A DNA stretch of 64,000 nt, taken from contig WNNJ02001415.1 of the NCBI GenBank assembly GCA_012934845.2, forward strand, positions 124,001 to 188,000. The letters are read 5' to 3'. Below the pieces are notes generated by a model. It did not search any database. It was not told where the DNA came from and was given only the letters and a program-made list of their open reading frames with translations. The first letter of the stretch is position 1, and each line of letters opens with the position of its first letter. The translations under genes and the position numbers were made by a program. The DNA comes from Pomphorhynchus laevis. Its lineage: Eukaryota > Acanthocephala > Palaeacanthocephala > Echinorhynchida > Pomphorhynchidae. This document shows, one piece after another, positions 47,401 through 57,725 of the stretch.

Positions 47401-47501
47401 ATAGTTACAATAAAATAGTTACAAAGATCTACAATAAATAGTTAGTAAACGATTATAAGTAGTTGATAACATTCTTTTATGTGAAATATCATGACAGATA
47501 T

Positions 47502-47660
47502 TAAGGTTTTATATTCCGCTGTAAGTATTAATGGTCTGGTGTAAGTATTAATATACCTGGATTTAACAATTTCTGTTAATTGGACTGTAGTTTCCAATTT
47601 GTGAATTGAACTGTAGAGAGTATTTTCTAAAAATGGCAATATGTGCCTAAAGCAAACTCA
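47502..47660 (-). mobile_element. Family E retroelement, copy E-g, RT fragment right of the LTR element
   Basis: On the minus strand it encodes ILPFLENTLYSSIHKLETTV and RYINTYTRPLILTAEYKT, equivalent to the LYNTYCEDPVLSIGDEIKS stretch of copy E-b that directly precedes QGDPL. It is therefore the upstream neighbour of 41280-41458. Its own 5' boundary is unclear. Confidence 0.6.
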
Positions 47661-48539
47661 ACTCATGTCATTATTAAATGTAGTTTAGGTACATTTTTGG
47701 TGTAATTAGGCTATTTCGTGAATTATATTTTTTATAGGACGTCCACAAAAACAGTTACTGGAATTTATCAAGCGTTTTATCAGAACTGTCGACAATTAGA
47801 TACAGTAACTGGTTTTGTAAATGTGTGACAGATCTGAGTGACTAGGATCTTATCTGATTTCTATCTTAGATGATGTTTTGTAATCTTTATATATTGTAAA
47901 TAACTTAATATACTATTTATTTAGATAATGAAAAAGGAATGCTGATATTTATTCACATTCATTTATAATTACGAAACTGAAAAATTGACTTAGCACGTTT
48001 GCTACGAGACCGTTTACTAAAATGAAGTATAAATTCATTTTAAATGAGTCAACATTTCATCTCTAAATTCCATATCAAAGCAGAGAAATATCGCAAAATT
48101 AAATAAGGAACGATCCTCTTAAAATTTAAGAGACTCAATAAGTTCACACTTATACAAACTGCTCAGATGTCGCCCTTTCGAATATGTGACAAATATTCCA
48201 TTTTTCAATAATAATGAACCTGACCTCGTCAGGTTCATATTTGATTTTACTTTTATTGGCTATTTCAGCTAATAAAACTGCAATAGTGGTATTGTAGTGA
48301 TATTGTATTTATTGCAAATTTAAAAATATATAAATATATCCAATTCATCATACTAGTAGCTCTCTGAGATGCGTATATTTACTTTATGCTGTAATATTTT
48401 TACCTTACGACGGTACTGATATTGCTCATCTGGCAGAGCTTCAGTTCTGACAGAATGAGAAAAATCGAGCTTGAGTTTTTATGTGGTTGTCCTCGTCAAG
48501 ACGTTTCTTCAAACAACACTATGGTTGATACCGATTTTA
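47661..48539. other. AT-rich intergenic DNA, nothing recognised
   Basis: No protein family and no repeat shared with the rest of the window. There is a local near-palindrome around 48221-48245 (GAACCTGAC then GTCAGGTTC). LINE G remains begin near 48540. Confidence 0.5.
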
Positions 48540-50895
48540 CCCATATGTATCGTTAACAAAGGACCAAAACATAAATAAATCTTCACTAAAGAATTTCAAA
48601 ACTGAGACATCTTTTCCCTCAATAAACACAATTAATTTTACAGATAGCAAGGTCCCAAAACAGATACCTTCCGATTCGACCGATCAACATTACTTCGATA
48701 TAACGAGACTCGATTATTTTGTCTGTCTATGGAATCATACACAATGCTAAACCGATTACCAAAAATTCGACTCCTAAGCCTAAAGCACAGTTAACGGACT
48801 CTATAAAAGAAAGCCTTGTGGAAATGCGCAATGATACTGCTGAAACAAGTTATTCGATGTAGCATGACTTTACGTGCTCCTATAACAACGAATTCATGAA
48901 GGTATCAAAAATTACAATTCCAAGTCGGCATCAGAAATCTACCAACGACTATCTTTCACCGCACAACAATTAGCCAAACAGTCGTACTTTCGATAGATTT
49001 CAGTGTCTAATCGTTGCTAATATCAACGAATCTTTGGTTACAAACAACACTATGCGTTCAACATGATGTGAAAGCAGTACAAATGTTATTTGCTAGATTA
49101 TTTTATACTTGTTCGCCCGCTGAAACTCAACAATTTAGAGTCCTCCATCTTTATAGACTGGGGAAGATAAATCCCGATGATAATAAATCACCCCTCCTTA
49201 AAATTATTATGAAAAATTCTGATATGTGATCTGCTTCTTTGCGGTACGGATACCATCTTGCAGGAACTGGATTGATTCTTCGTAGAGACCTATCCTCAGA
49301 TGAACGTAATCGTTTGAATGAAGTGAAAAATTCTCTCTGAAACAGACTAGTAAATGGCAAACATGGTCTTACTATTACAAATTTTCGTGTAGTGCACCGC
49401 AAAATTCTATTTGTTTCTGTATTCAGCCTATTATCAACGATATAACACTCCAGGAACTTCGGAGCGTTTGTGCCGCAATCAAGATCCACCTAAAGTAAAC
49501 ATACATATGAAGTAAACTGACGGTGCATTCCTATTATGATTCCAGTCATTTAATTCGCATACTTCACTTTAATGTATTAAGCTTCATTAATAAGCATAAC
49601 GAAATAGTATCTATGTTTAGCTGTACACTTTTTGATATACTCGTCTTTATTGAGTCTCAAAGCCTCATATAATCGAGGCAAAAATCCTCATTGATGGTTT
49701 CTTCACCATCCGCTCTAACCGCCTAGTATGTCGTGGTGGAGGTGTGATAATATATGTTAAAGACCACCTCACAATACAAGTTCTATCAACTGAAATGACA
49801 GTGCAAATCTTTGTCAGAACGCATAGGTATCTGTTACCGATAGAAATGATACTACATTTAAATTAAGTACATTTTACCGTTCCCCTTTTACTCCCACTAC
49901 TTCTATCAGATCTTCAATATTAAGCAACTCGGTAAATGTTCAATCAGTCCTAATTGAAAAATTTCAATATGCCCCGTATTGATTGGAACAATTATCCACC
50001 ATTTCCCGGTTGTGATACTGAATATATACTACTATTTGAAACTATGAATAATATTGAATTAACCTAACACATCCAGAGACAAACGCATTTTAGAGGTAAT
50101 AGCTTTTCCATATTGGAAGTCAAAAATTGTTGAATACGATTCTCCGATTGGATCTAGCGATCACTCGACTCTTTTCATAGACTTGCTCACATTAGGATTA
50201 CCTATACAACCTATTGCTAAGACGATTTTTTTCATAATTAATTATAACAGTTCGTAGTTTAATTTCACACATATGCTGGCCTAATCCTTTGATAGTTGGA
50301 ACTCAAAAGGCTTTTGATTATTTTAAGGCATCGTTACATGGCGCTGTCCATTTATTTGCTCCTACTCTCTAACATTAAAACAAAATCGTCGTTCACGGTG
50401 GCTAGACGCTGAATTGCTAACATTAATTAAGATTCGTGATAAATCATTTTACGAATATCGAAAGTGCAAATTATCCTTTGAAATTTACGGATGTTACATA
50501 AATAAAGTAAGGCTCTCAAAAAAATAAAAAAATCAGAGATTTATTTCTACTCACTGTCATTATCATCATCACAATCCTTGGAAGACTATAGAATTTCACT
50601 CCCCGTGGCACATTATCAACCGAATGTTCCCAATTACGAACTGACCAGGATATCATTACGACTTATTGTAATATAGCCAAACAGTTTGCGAACTATTTCT
50701 CCACTAATGTCGGAGTATCGATCTCAGAACACTTCTGTCATTCTCCGAAACAGAGATATCAATTAGAGAAGGTTTATCTACCGTTGAATTCAGCAATGAG
50801 AATCTCTTGAAAAAATTAAAAATTACCTTTCCCGGTAGCTGTCATCTTTAGATCCCCTTTAAATACAAGCTACCTTTCAACCGATTGTACTAGAG

Positions 50896-52007
50896 CATTG
50901 TTTCTCAAAGTGGTCCGTAGCGCCCCCTTTGGGCCTGTTTGACTATTCAGGGGGCGGTAGAGAATTTTTGATTAAAAGGGGGTCCATGAAAGAGAGGTGG
51001 GGGTCGGTGAAAAAAATGTAAATTTTCGTCGAAAACGACGAAGAATTCAATTCCTTATTGCACCACACCGAAGTTAGATGGTTATCAAAAGGTTGTTGTT
51101 TGAATAGAGTTTTGAATCTATATAGCTCTGTCATTGAATTTTTTATCGAAAGAGATGATCCAATACACCTAAAGTTAAACGAATCAATAGTTGATATAGC
51201 ATATTTGACTGATTTGTTTAATTTATTTAATGAAATGAATCTAAAACTACAGGGCAATGATCTAAACTTAATAAAGACAAAATCTGTGCTAGCAGGATTT
51301 GTAAATAAGATATTATTATACAAACAGAATTTAGGAAGAGGCATATTTACACAATTCCCAAATCTTGAATTAGCAAAGCCTTCAGAAGATGATATTCTTG
51401 CTTACTGCAGCCATCTTGATACCCTATATTATGATTTTAATCAAAGATTTGTCGATATTTTTACAATGAACATACCTGATTGGATTCTAGATCCTTTTTC
51501 GAACATTCCTACAGAAGGATCAGCAAGATTGCAAGAAGAATTATTGGAATTGAGTAATGATTATGAATTGAAATTCAAATTCAAAAGCGGCTATCAACAA
51601 TTTTGGTTGCAAAATAAAATTCAACAAAGTTATCCTGAAACATGGGCAATCGTTCAGAAATTTTTGATTGCCTTCCCAACGTCATATCTGGTCGAAAGAG
51701 GATTTAGCGCAGTTACAAATCTTTTGTCAAAGAAAAGAAATCGTCTTCAAATAGTTCAGAGAGGCAATCTAAGACTTCTATTAACTAATATAGAACCGAA
51801 AATCAAAACCCTGGTAGACTCGCACCAGATACATCCGTCTCATTAAACACTTAACGCAAACTATTATTTAAATATATGGAGATCGTGCTTAAAATAAACT
51901 ATAAGTAAATCAGAATTTTTATTAATATATTTTTTATATCAGGGGGTCCATAATAAATATTGTTTTTTCAAAGGGGGCGGCTGACAAAAAAAGTTTGAGG
52001 AACACTG
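50896..52007 (+). mobile_element. hAT DNA transposon (Buster/ZBED5-like), internally deleted, with 8-bp target duplication
   Basis: The unit is 1,112 bp and is flanked by TACTAGAG at 50888-50895 and 52008-52015, the 8-bp duplication typical of hAT elements. Its ends are imperfect inverted repeats: the left begins CATTGTTTCTCAAA and the right, read on the opposite strand, begins CAGTGTTCCTCAAA. A subterminal GCCCCCTTTG word is present in inverted form near both ends. It holds only the C-terminal part of a transposase, so an internal or 5' deletion made it non-autonomous. The surrounding LINE G sequence joins up cleanly across one duplication copy. Confidence 0.92.
51022..51846 (+). pseudogene. 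hAT transposase C-terminal fragment (ZBED5-like)
   Basis: The open frame runs from 51022 and lacks a plausible ATG start. It begins VENDEEFNSLLHHTEVRWLS, a conserved motif of ZBED5/Buster-type transposases, and ends with the hAT dimerisation region (TWAIVQKFLIAFPTSYLVER, GFSAVTNLLSKKRNRL). About 270 residues remain of what is usually a protein of 600 or more; the BED zinc finger and the first catalytic part are missing. The frame has no stop, which fits either a recent deletion or spread of this short form with its coding remnant. Confidence 0.9.
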
Positions 52008-52850
52008 TACTAGAGCTATCATACATCCAATTTTTAAAGAAAGGAGACAAGTTGAAAGTATCTAACTATCGTCTTATCATGCTCACTTCCTATTTTTAAG
52101 GTATTAGAAAGATTAATTCTTCGACGAGTCAGTGTTTCTTGAATCGAATAATGTTCTTAACTTTAGTCAACATGGATTTAGACCAAATTACTTAACGATC
52201 ACCAATATTGTAGTTGCAAGAGCTAGTTGGGTAGACTAATTAAGACAAGGTATCCAGATGGATGTGGTCTTTATCGACTTATCAAAGGCATTTGGCAGAG
52301 TTATTCCGAGTCTACTTGTTAATAAGTCATATAGCGGGTGTCTCTCAGGGTTCCGTTATTAGCCCCGCTCTATTTAACATATATGTTAATGACATCACCG
52401 CTGATCTAACATCGGAGTGTATTATGTATGCCGATGATTTAAAGATATGGCAAGGAATTCGAGGTCACTCACATGCTAAAGCATGTGTGTGTTGATAGAT
52501 ATTGATATTTTCTATATTGATATATATATATTTATAGATATTGACTCTATAAATAAATGGTTCGCTCTTCACGGGCTTTTGATTAACACTGGTAAATGCA
52601 ACCACATGCGGATTGGTTCTCCCATTTTTCACGTATCATATCGTATAGGTAACACCAATATCGTCTCCACTGACAAATTTGATGATTTGTAAATAGTCTC
52701 TTATAAAACTCGACATGAGTCAACATGTTGCTAAAGTCGCTTTTTCCTGTCGTATTACTATCGACCTAATTAAACGTTCGTTCGGGAGTTTAAATGTTCG
52801 TAGCATCTAAACTACGTTTTAACTACTAAATTTGCATCTTGAACACGTGC

Positions 52851-53250
52851 AAATTGGAACACGTATACGTTTCAATCCATATGTTTAGTCTTTTGCATTT
52901 ATTTGCTATTGTATCAGTTTTATCCGTAAATTTGAATTAATCTTCAAAGCATTACATATTGCTATAATTTCTTTTAACAAGCCAGATTTTATATTTAATT
53001 GTAAAATATAAGCAAAAACTGTTCTTAATTGCCTGGTAAATCTCAAATTGAAATAATTAATCTCGAAAATTTTTAATTAATAATTAATGATAATTAATCA
53101 CCAAAATTTTTTTCCTAAAAAAAATTTTGGTTTCTTATAAACATACAGATTTTAGTTTCGGAATTCTGTTCCGGATTTTAGTTCCGCTCGCTTCGCTCTC
53201 GGAAAATCTTGTCCACCAAGATTAATATAATGATTATTAATATTAATACA
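52851..53250. other. AT-rich DNA with a 23-bp repeated word before LINE C2
   Basis: No gene seen. TTTTGGTTTCTTATAAACAT occurs at 53125 and again at 53251, a 126-bp spacing, and could be a repeated 5' unit of LINE C2. GC-richer words such as TCCGCTCGCTTCGCTCTCGG near 53184 recall the GAGCGAAGCGAG stretch in the LINE C1 5' UTR. Confidence 0.45.
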
Positions 53251-53479
53251 TTTTGGTTTCTTATAAACATACAATCCTCGAGAAGATAACGAATTTATAT
53301 ACTTCGTCGAATTTAACATAAGTCTTGGTTATTATAATTCTTACAAGACGAACGCCTTCGATTACTTACTAAAAGAACTACTTACAAATCTTAAACACAC
53401 AATCGACTTTCCAGCAGTCATCCCGAGATACAAGGGCTCTGACTAGTGCGCATATCATATTTGTGATTTTTCTTCACAA

Positions 53480-54574
53480 ATGGTAAAAAAAGGTCAAAAT
53501 AAAAACGATACTTATAGGAATGGGCGGACTAAGGCTGATAGCAAACATGATGCATCACATATCACTGGTAGCGAAGAGGAATACGGTAGTCTGCAGGTGG
53601 CTTGTGATGTTCCCGGCTGCAGTGTTTGGACGACAGTTTCTCTGTTAACTTCGTTGCGTAACAGCTACACTATCAAGAAATATATATGTGGATTTTGCTG
53701 TGCGTCTAGGTTCATGCAAATGGGATGCGTTAGTGGACAGGCAAATATATCACATGTTGGTGTTCACGGTGATGAACACACTATGGAAGTATGTGAATTT
53801 GATGTGGATGATTCCGTTCACGAATCGCAGCATTTCAAGGAAATAACTAACTTACCCGTTGAACTTGAATATGGTATCGCATCTTCAAATGTAACCTGTG
53901 ATAGAACGGTAAGTCCTAGAAACAACGTTCGTATATTGCGAAAAACAAAATCGGCATTGGAAGAACGGTTGATTGAAAACAGCATCACGGCAAGCTCAGT
54001 GCGTGTACATGAGAATTCACTTAAGCTCAATGAACCTACTGATAATCTTTCACAGGACGAGTTACCCAGTTCTGTGTCTTCTAAGTTCAAAAGTTCTCAC
54101 AGAGTGTATAAGAAAAATCGAAGCGCTTCAAGGGACAGGTGCATTCTTTTCGCCAATCTATCTGAATCAAATTCTTCTGTGTCACAGGAGCGAGTAAACG
54201 ATGATGTTAGTGCGATAAGAGGAGTTCTGAATAAAATATTCCATGCTAACGATAAAGATATAGCTAAGGAGATTGTGGTTAGAAGTTTGTTCCGGCTGGG
54301 AAGGCGAACAAACAGTTCAAACATACCGCGATTGTTAAAGGTTGTGGTAGATTCGTCGACTCATGCAAATTATATATTTAGTCGGGCTCATCGTCTCGAA
54401 AAAAACTCAATACGTATTTTGAGAGATCTATCTTTTGACGATCGTTCAAAACTGAAAAATGCGAGGAACGAGCTTCACAAGCGTTTACTATTAGGCGAGA
54501 AAGATCTATGCATTAGAAATTTTCGAGTTGTTCGTCGAAAGCCATTTGTCCGTTGGAAACCATTAGAACTGTAG
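53480..54574 (+). CDS. LINE C2 ORF1: zinc-finger and RNA-binding protein, 364 residues
   Basis: It begins MVKKGQNKNDTYRNGRTKAD. The zinc-binding segment near 35-80 reads VACDVPGCSVWTTVSLL and YICGFCCASRF, the same C-x4-C-x-VW and CGFC layout as LINE C1, and similar to LINE B. The middle is acidic and polar. The C-terminal third has CILFANLSESNSSVSQERV, VVRSLFRLGRRTNSSNIPRL, RILRDLSFDDRSKLKNARNE and NFRVVRRKPFVRWKPLEL, the conserved CR1-group RNA-binding region. It would form the ribonucleoprotein with the LINE RNA. The ATG at 53480 is the first in the frame and the frame is uninterrupted. Confidence 0.88.
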   Translation: MVKKGQNKNDTYRNGRTKADSKHDASHITGSEEEYGSLQVACDVPGCSVWTTVSLLTSLRNSYTIKKYICGFCCASRFMQMGCVSGQANISHVGVHGDEHTMEVCEFDVDDSVHESQHFKEITNLPVELEYGIASSNVTCDRTVSPRNNVRILRKTKSALEERLIENSITASSVRVHENSLKLNEPTDNLSQDELPSSVSSKFKSSHRVYKKNRSASRDRCILFANLSESNSSVSQERVNDDVSAIRGVLNKIFHANDKDIAKEIVVRSLFRLGRRTNSSNIPRLLKVVVDSSTHANYIFSRAHRLEKNSIRILRDLSFDDRSKLKNARNELHKRLLLGEKDLCIRNFRVVRRKPFVRWKPLEL

Positions 54575-54594
54575 ATAGATCGGTATCCTCTAGC

Positions 54595-57459
54595 ATGTGT
54601 GGATCTTTGATTACCGTACTAGCAACAGCTAGTCCATGTCGAGATGTTTCGTCTTCCATGAAAATTGCATTTACAAATGCACGTAGCGCAGTTAATAAGT
54701 TGGATGAGATTAGGTATTGGATACGTTGTCATGATGTCAATGTCTTTGGAGTTTGTGAAAGTTGGTTTCATCCTGACATATCTGATGATATGGTTCACAT
54801 ACCTGAATTCGCTCTTTATAGATCTGATCGAGCCCATGGACGCGGTGGTGGAGTTGCCTTCTATGTGCATGTGAGTTTGATTGTTAGTTCAGCCGTAAAA
54901 TTCATTGATGATTCATGCTCTGCCGAGGCTCTACAGTTGAGTATTACGCAATCTGGGAGTGCTATTATTACTTTATGTATAGTATATCGTGCTCCGGGCG
55001 CAATATCGTTCGCTCTTATTGATTTCCTTAAGAATATACCCAAGTGCCATAAATTTTTTATCTTTGGTGATTTTAACATGCATTCATACAATTCCGCCCT
55101 CTCCAGTATTGCAACTTATGATAAATATACTATGTCGTTATGTAATTTATTGTATGATGAAATGTTGCTTATTCAACATGTTCATTTTGATACTCGTTTC
55201 TCCGCAGAATCATCCTCGAAGATTGACCTGCTGTTTACTAGACTTGAATATGATATTTCTTCAATTGACAAAGAACCTCCAATTAGTTCAAGCGATCATG
55301 TGGTGGTCAAGTTTCTGATTCCTACTAATTCGACCGGATCAGACAGTGTAGAGATTGTTGAGAAGCGAGTACGGAAAGTTATCCCAGATAATGAGATAAT
55401 TGAATATGCTAAAAGGATTTCTTTTGTAAGTAATGATGGTGATGTGGAGAGCATGTGGCAGTCTATCAAAAGTGGGGTAATTCAAGTCCTAGACGAATTT
55501 GCTCCCATGCGTGTATTTTCCAAGCGTAAGAGGTCTGATAAACCTCCGTGGTTTGATAGCGAACTAAAGCGTTGTATAAGGTTGAGAAATAAGGCGTGGA
55601 GTCTCTGTAGTAAGAGTGATGCTTTATATAGTGAGTACAAACTAATACGCAATAAATGCAATCGCTTAAAATCAAAAAAGAGATACTTGTACGAGAATGA
55701 TGTTGCTATGTCTTTAGGTCACACACCCAAGCGATTTTGGAATTATGTTTGTCGATCAAGAGTATCTAATTCTAGTGTCCGACGCATTCATATCGGAAAC
55801 GAATTAGTTGAAGACCCTATGAAAATTTCTGAGGCGTTCGCTGATGTGTTTGCACTATCGTTAAATAGGGATGATGCTTATAAAGTCAATATTTGTAATG
55901 GTTCATCAATCTGTCAGAGTCCATATATAATTATCACGATGGAGGAAGTTGAGATAGAGCTATCAAGGTTAGCTAAATGCGTGTCAGCTGGTCCTGACGA
56001 TATCCCCACTTATATCCTTAAGCTCTTGAAATGTATCCTGTCATATCCGCTTTCCAAATTATTCAACGTTTCTCTCAATACGTCGATAATTCCAAATGAT
56101 TGGAAATCGGCGATTGTGGTACCACTTCCGAAAACGAAAAATGCTTGCGATGTTAGTGATTTTAGGCCCATAAGTTTAACATCTACTGTAAGTAAGGTAC
56201 TTGAGAGAATTGTTCACAAAAGATTAATAAATGTATTGGGTTCAATAAACTATTTGAGCGACTCTCAACACGGTTTTCGGCATGGCCGCTCATGTCTAAC
56301 GAATACTTTATGTGCTCGTGAACAATGGGCTGACGCAATTTCATGTGGATTGGTTGTCGATGTCGTCTATTTGGATTTCTCCAAGGCATTTGATCGCGTT
56401 CCACATGCTGAATTAATAAGTATTCTCGAATCTATTGGTGTAGATTACTATCTGACTCGTTGGATTGAGAACTTCTTGAATGGTCGACAATTTTGTGTAA
56501 GAGTAGGTAATGCTTTTTCATCTAAACGCAGTGTTATACGTGGTGTACCTCAAGGAACGGTTCTCGGGCCATTATTATTTTGCATTTTTATCAACGAGTT
56601 GTTGAGATCGCTTAATGTACCACACTTAGCCTATGCTGACGATTTGAAGTTATGGAATGTGATCTCGACTGAACGAGACTGTTTGTCATTGCAGCGTGAC
56701 CTGGATTTAGTGTATGAATGGAGTCTTACTACAGGAGTATCATTAAACCTGGAAAAGTGTAAGAATATGAGATTGGGTCGTGGACGCAAAGGATGTCATA
56801 CCTACTTCATTGGTGTAAAAGAACTTGAGATAGTTTCGACTCATCGTGATCTTGGTATTTTGATCGATTCATCTTTAAAGACACGACATCATTACAACAT
56901 TCAATTAGGCAAAGCTAGAAAAATGATGCACACTATCAAAAATTGCTTTCTGAAAATAAATCCATCGTCGTTCAGGGTGCTGTTTAACTCGTTATTGAGA
57001 CCAATACTTGAGTATTGCTCTCCATCTTGCTTCCCATGTACACGGACTGAACTGAATGCTGTCGATGGAGTTCTTCGCCGTATTACCCGTTTATGTCCAG
57101 ACTGTAAGTATTTACCTTATCGTGAGAGACTTAAAGTGATTGGCATATTTGACATGAAGGTGAGGTTAATGTTTATCGACTTGGTTGCAACGTGGAAATT
57201 ATTGCACAAATTTGATGGATATCCTCGAAATATTATGGCATGTCGTAATAATAGATCCAGGCGACATCATTCGATGACAATTTTTAAACAGCATACTGGG
57301 AAACTATCGCCTGTCACAAGATTGTCAAGACGTGTAGTTAACGTGTGGAATAGTCTTCCTGAATACGTTGTTGCCTCCACAACGCTGACTTTATTTAAGA
57401 AGCGATTGCGAATATGTCTGGAACAGATCGATAATATGGAGAAGCTATCGTATCCCTGA
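54595..57459 (+). CDS. LINE C2 ORF2: endonuclease-reverse transcriptase, about 954 residues, uninterrupted
   Basis: The frame is open from 54553, but the first ATG is at 54595, 20 bp after the ORF1 stop, a spacing that suits termination-reinitiation. The endonuclease shows FTNARSAVNKLDEIRYWI, VCESWFHPDISDDM, FIFGDFNMHSYNS and ISSSDHVVVKF with its catalytic residues. Next comes DKPPWFDSELKRCIRLRNKA. The RT shows NDWKSAIVVPLPKTKNACDV, SDFRPISLTSTVSKVLERI, QHGFRHGRSCLTNTLCAREQ, VYLDFSKAFDRVPH, GVPQGTVLGPLLFCIFINEL and LAYADDLKLWN. The C-terminal part shows RPILEYCSPSCFPCTRTELN and RLSRRVVNVWNSLPEYV. There is no RNase H domain. Nothing in the sequence rules out activity. Confidence 0.92.
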   Translation: MCGSLITVLATASPCRDVSSSMKIAFTNARSAVNKLDEIRYWIRCHDVNVFGVCESWFHPDISDDMVHIPEFALYRSDRAHGRGGGVAFYVHVSLIVSSAVKFIDDSCSAEALQLSITQSGSAIITLCIVYRAPGAISFALIDFLKNIPKCHKFFIFGDFNMHSYNSALSSIATYDKYTMSLCNLLYDEMLLIQHVHFDTRFSAESSSKIDLLFTRLEYDISSIDKEPPISSSDHVVVKFLIPTNSTGSDSVEIVEKRVRKVIPDNEIIEYAKRISFVSNDGDVESMWQSIKSGVIQVLDEFAPMRVFSKRKRSDKPPWFDSELKRCIRLRNKAWSLCSKSDALYSEYKLIRNKCNRLKSKKRYLYENDVAMSLGHTPKRFWNYVCRSRVSNSSVRRIHIGNELVEDPMKISEAFADVFALSLNRDDAYKVNICNGSSICQSPYIIITMEEVEIELSRLAKCVSAGPDDIPTYILKLLKCILSYPLSKLFNVSLNTSIIPNDWKSAIVVPLPKTKNACDVSDFRPISLTSTVSKVLERIVHKRLINVLGSINYLSDSQHGFRHGRSCLTNTLCAREQWADAISCGLVVDVVYLDFSKAFDRVPHAELISILESIGVDYYLTRWIENFLNGRQFCVRVGNAFSSKRSVIRGVPQGTVLGPLLFCIFINELLRSLNVPHLAYADDLKLWNVISTERDCLSLQRDLDLVYEWSLTTGVSLNLEKCKNMRLGRGRKGCHTYFIGVKELEIVSTHRDLGILIDSSLKTRHHYNIQLGKARKMMHTIKNCFLKINPSSFRVLFNSLLRPILEYCSPSCFPCTRTELNAVDGVLRRITRLCPDCKYLPYRERLKVIGIFDMKVRLMFIDLVATWKLLHKFDGYPRNIMACRNNRSRRHHSMTIFKQHTGKLSPVTRLSRRVVNVWNSLPEYVVASTTLTLFKKRLRICLEQIDNMEKLSYP

Positions 57460-57725
57460 TTTTCTTAACTCTATCAATTCTACATTTTGTTTAATTTTTT
57501 ATTTTATTTTTTCGTGAGCAGACTGAACAGCCATATAGGCTTTGTCTTGTATGTTATAATAATAATAATAATTAAATATTTTTTAATAACTGAATTTAAA
57601 TATTATCAGTAGTATATTAATGTGTTTAATAATCATATATTTAGCATGTCTATGCTATTTTTACAGCTTTGCGATAGTATGTACAATTGATGAATTAAAC
57701 TGTTCAACTTTATGAATAATTAGAA

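Larger units (their letters stand above)
41464..47496 (-). mobile_element. Ty3/gypsy LTR retrotransposon fossil, with GATAT target duplication
   Basis: On the minus strand the element has a gag-like region with a zinc-knuckle-like cysteine group (45.2-44.4 kb), an aspartic protease (LVDTGSS, about 44.3 kb), an RT with a YLDD core (about 43.8-43.1 kb), an RNase H region (about 43.0-42.7 kb) and integrase remains beginning with an H-x-H type zinc region (about 42.7-41.6 kb). This is the gypsy gene order. It is flanked by GATAT at 41459-41463 and 47497-47501. It is broken, with several breaks in the coding region. The two LTRs are nearly identical over about 100 bp, so the insertion is relatively recent. 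A LINE G copy sits inside its right LTR. Confidence 0.85.
48540..52850 (+). mobile_element. LINE family G, old decayed copy, split by a hAT transposon
   Basis: Plus-strand remains in order: ORF1 C-terminus (FRVLHLYRLGKINPDDNKSP, 49014-49229; then NFRVVHRKI-like near 49380), endonuclease (SRGGGVIIYVKDHL-like near 49736, IDWNNYPP-like near 49980, SSDHS-like near 50155), pre-RT (RRWLDAELLTLIKIRDKSFY near 50395) and the RT start (IIHPIFKERRQVES-like near 52015). Next come FIDLSKAFGR, GVSQGSVISPALFNIYVNDI and CIMYADDLKIW (52262-52495), then NKWFALHGLLINTGKCNHM (52483-52692). It contains many stops and shifts. The hAT element at 50896-52007 interrupts it just before the RT. Confidence 0.75.
53251..57573 (+). 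mobile_element. LINE family C, copy C2, apparently intact (both ORFs open)
   Basis: The unit has a 5' UTR of about 200 bp, ORF1 (53480-54574), ORF2 (54595-57459), and a 3' UTR with GAGCAGACTGAACAGCC ending in a TAA-type repeat tail at 57573. The gene order and the tail match the other LINE C copies. All catalytic motifs are present. I could not define a target site duplication, and the 5' boundary is approximate. It lies about 150 bp before the RNF37-like gene. Confidence 0.85.
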
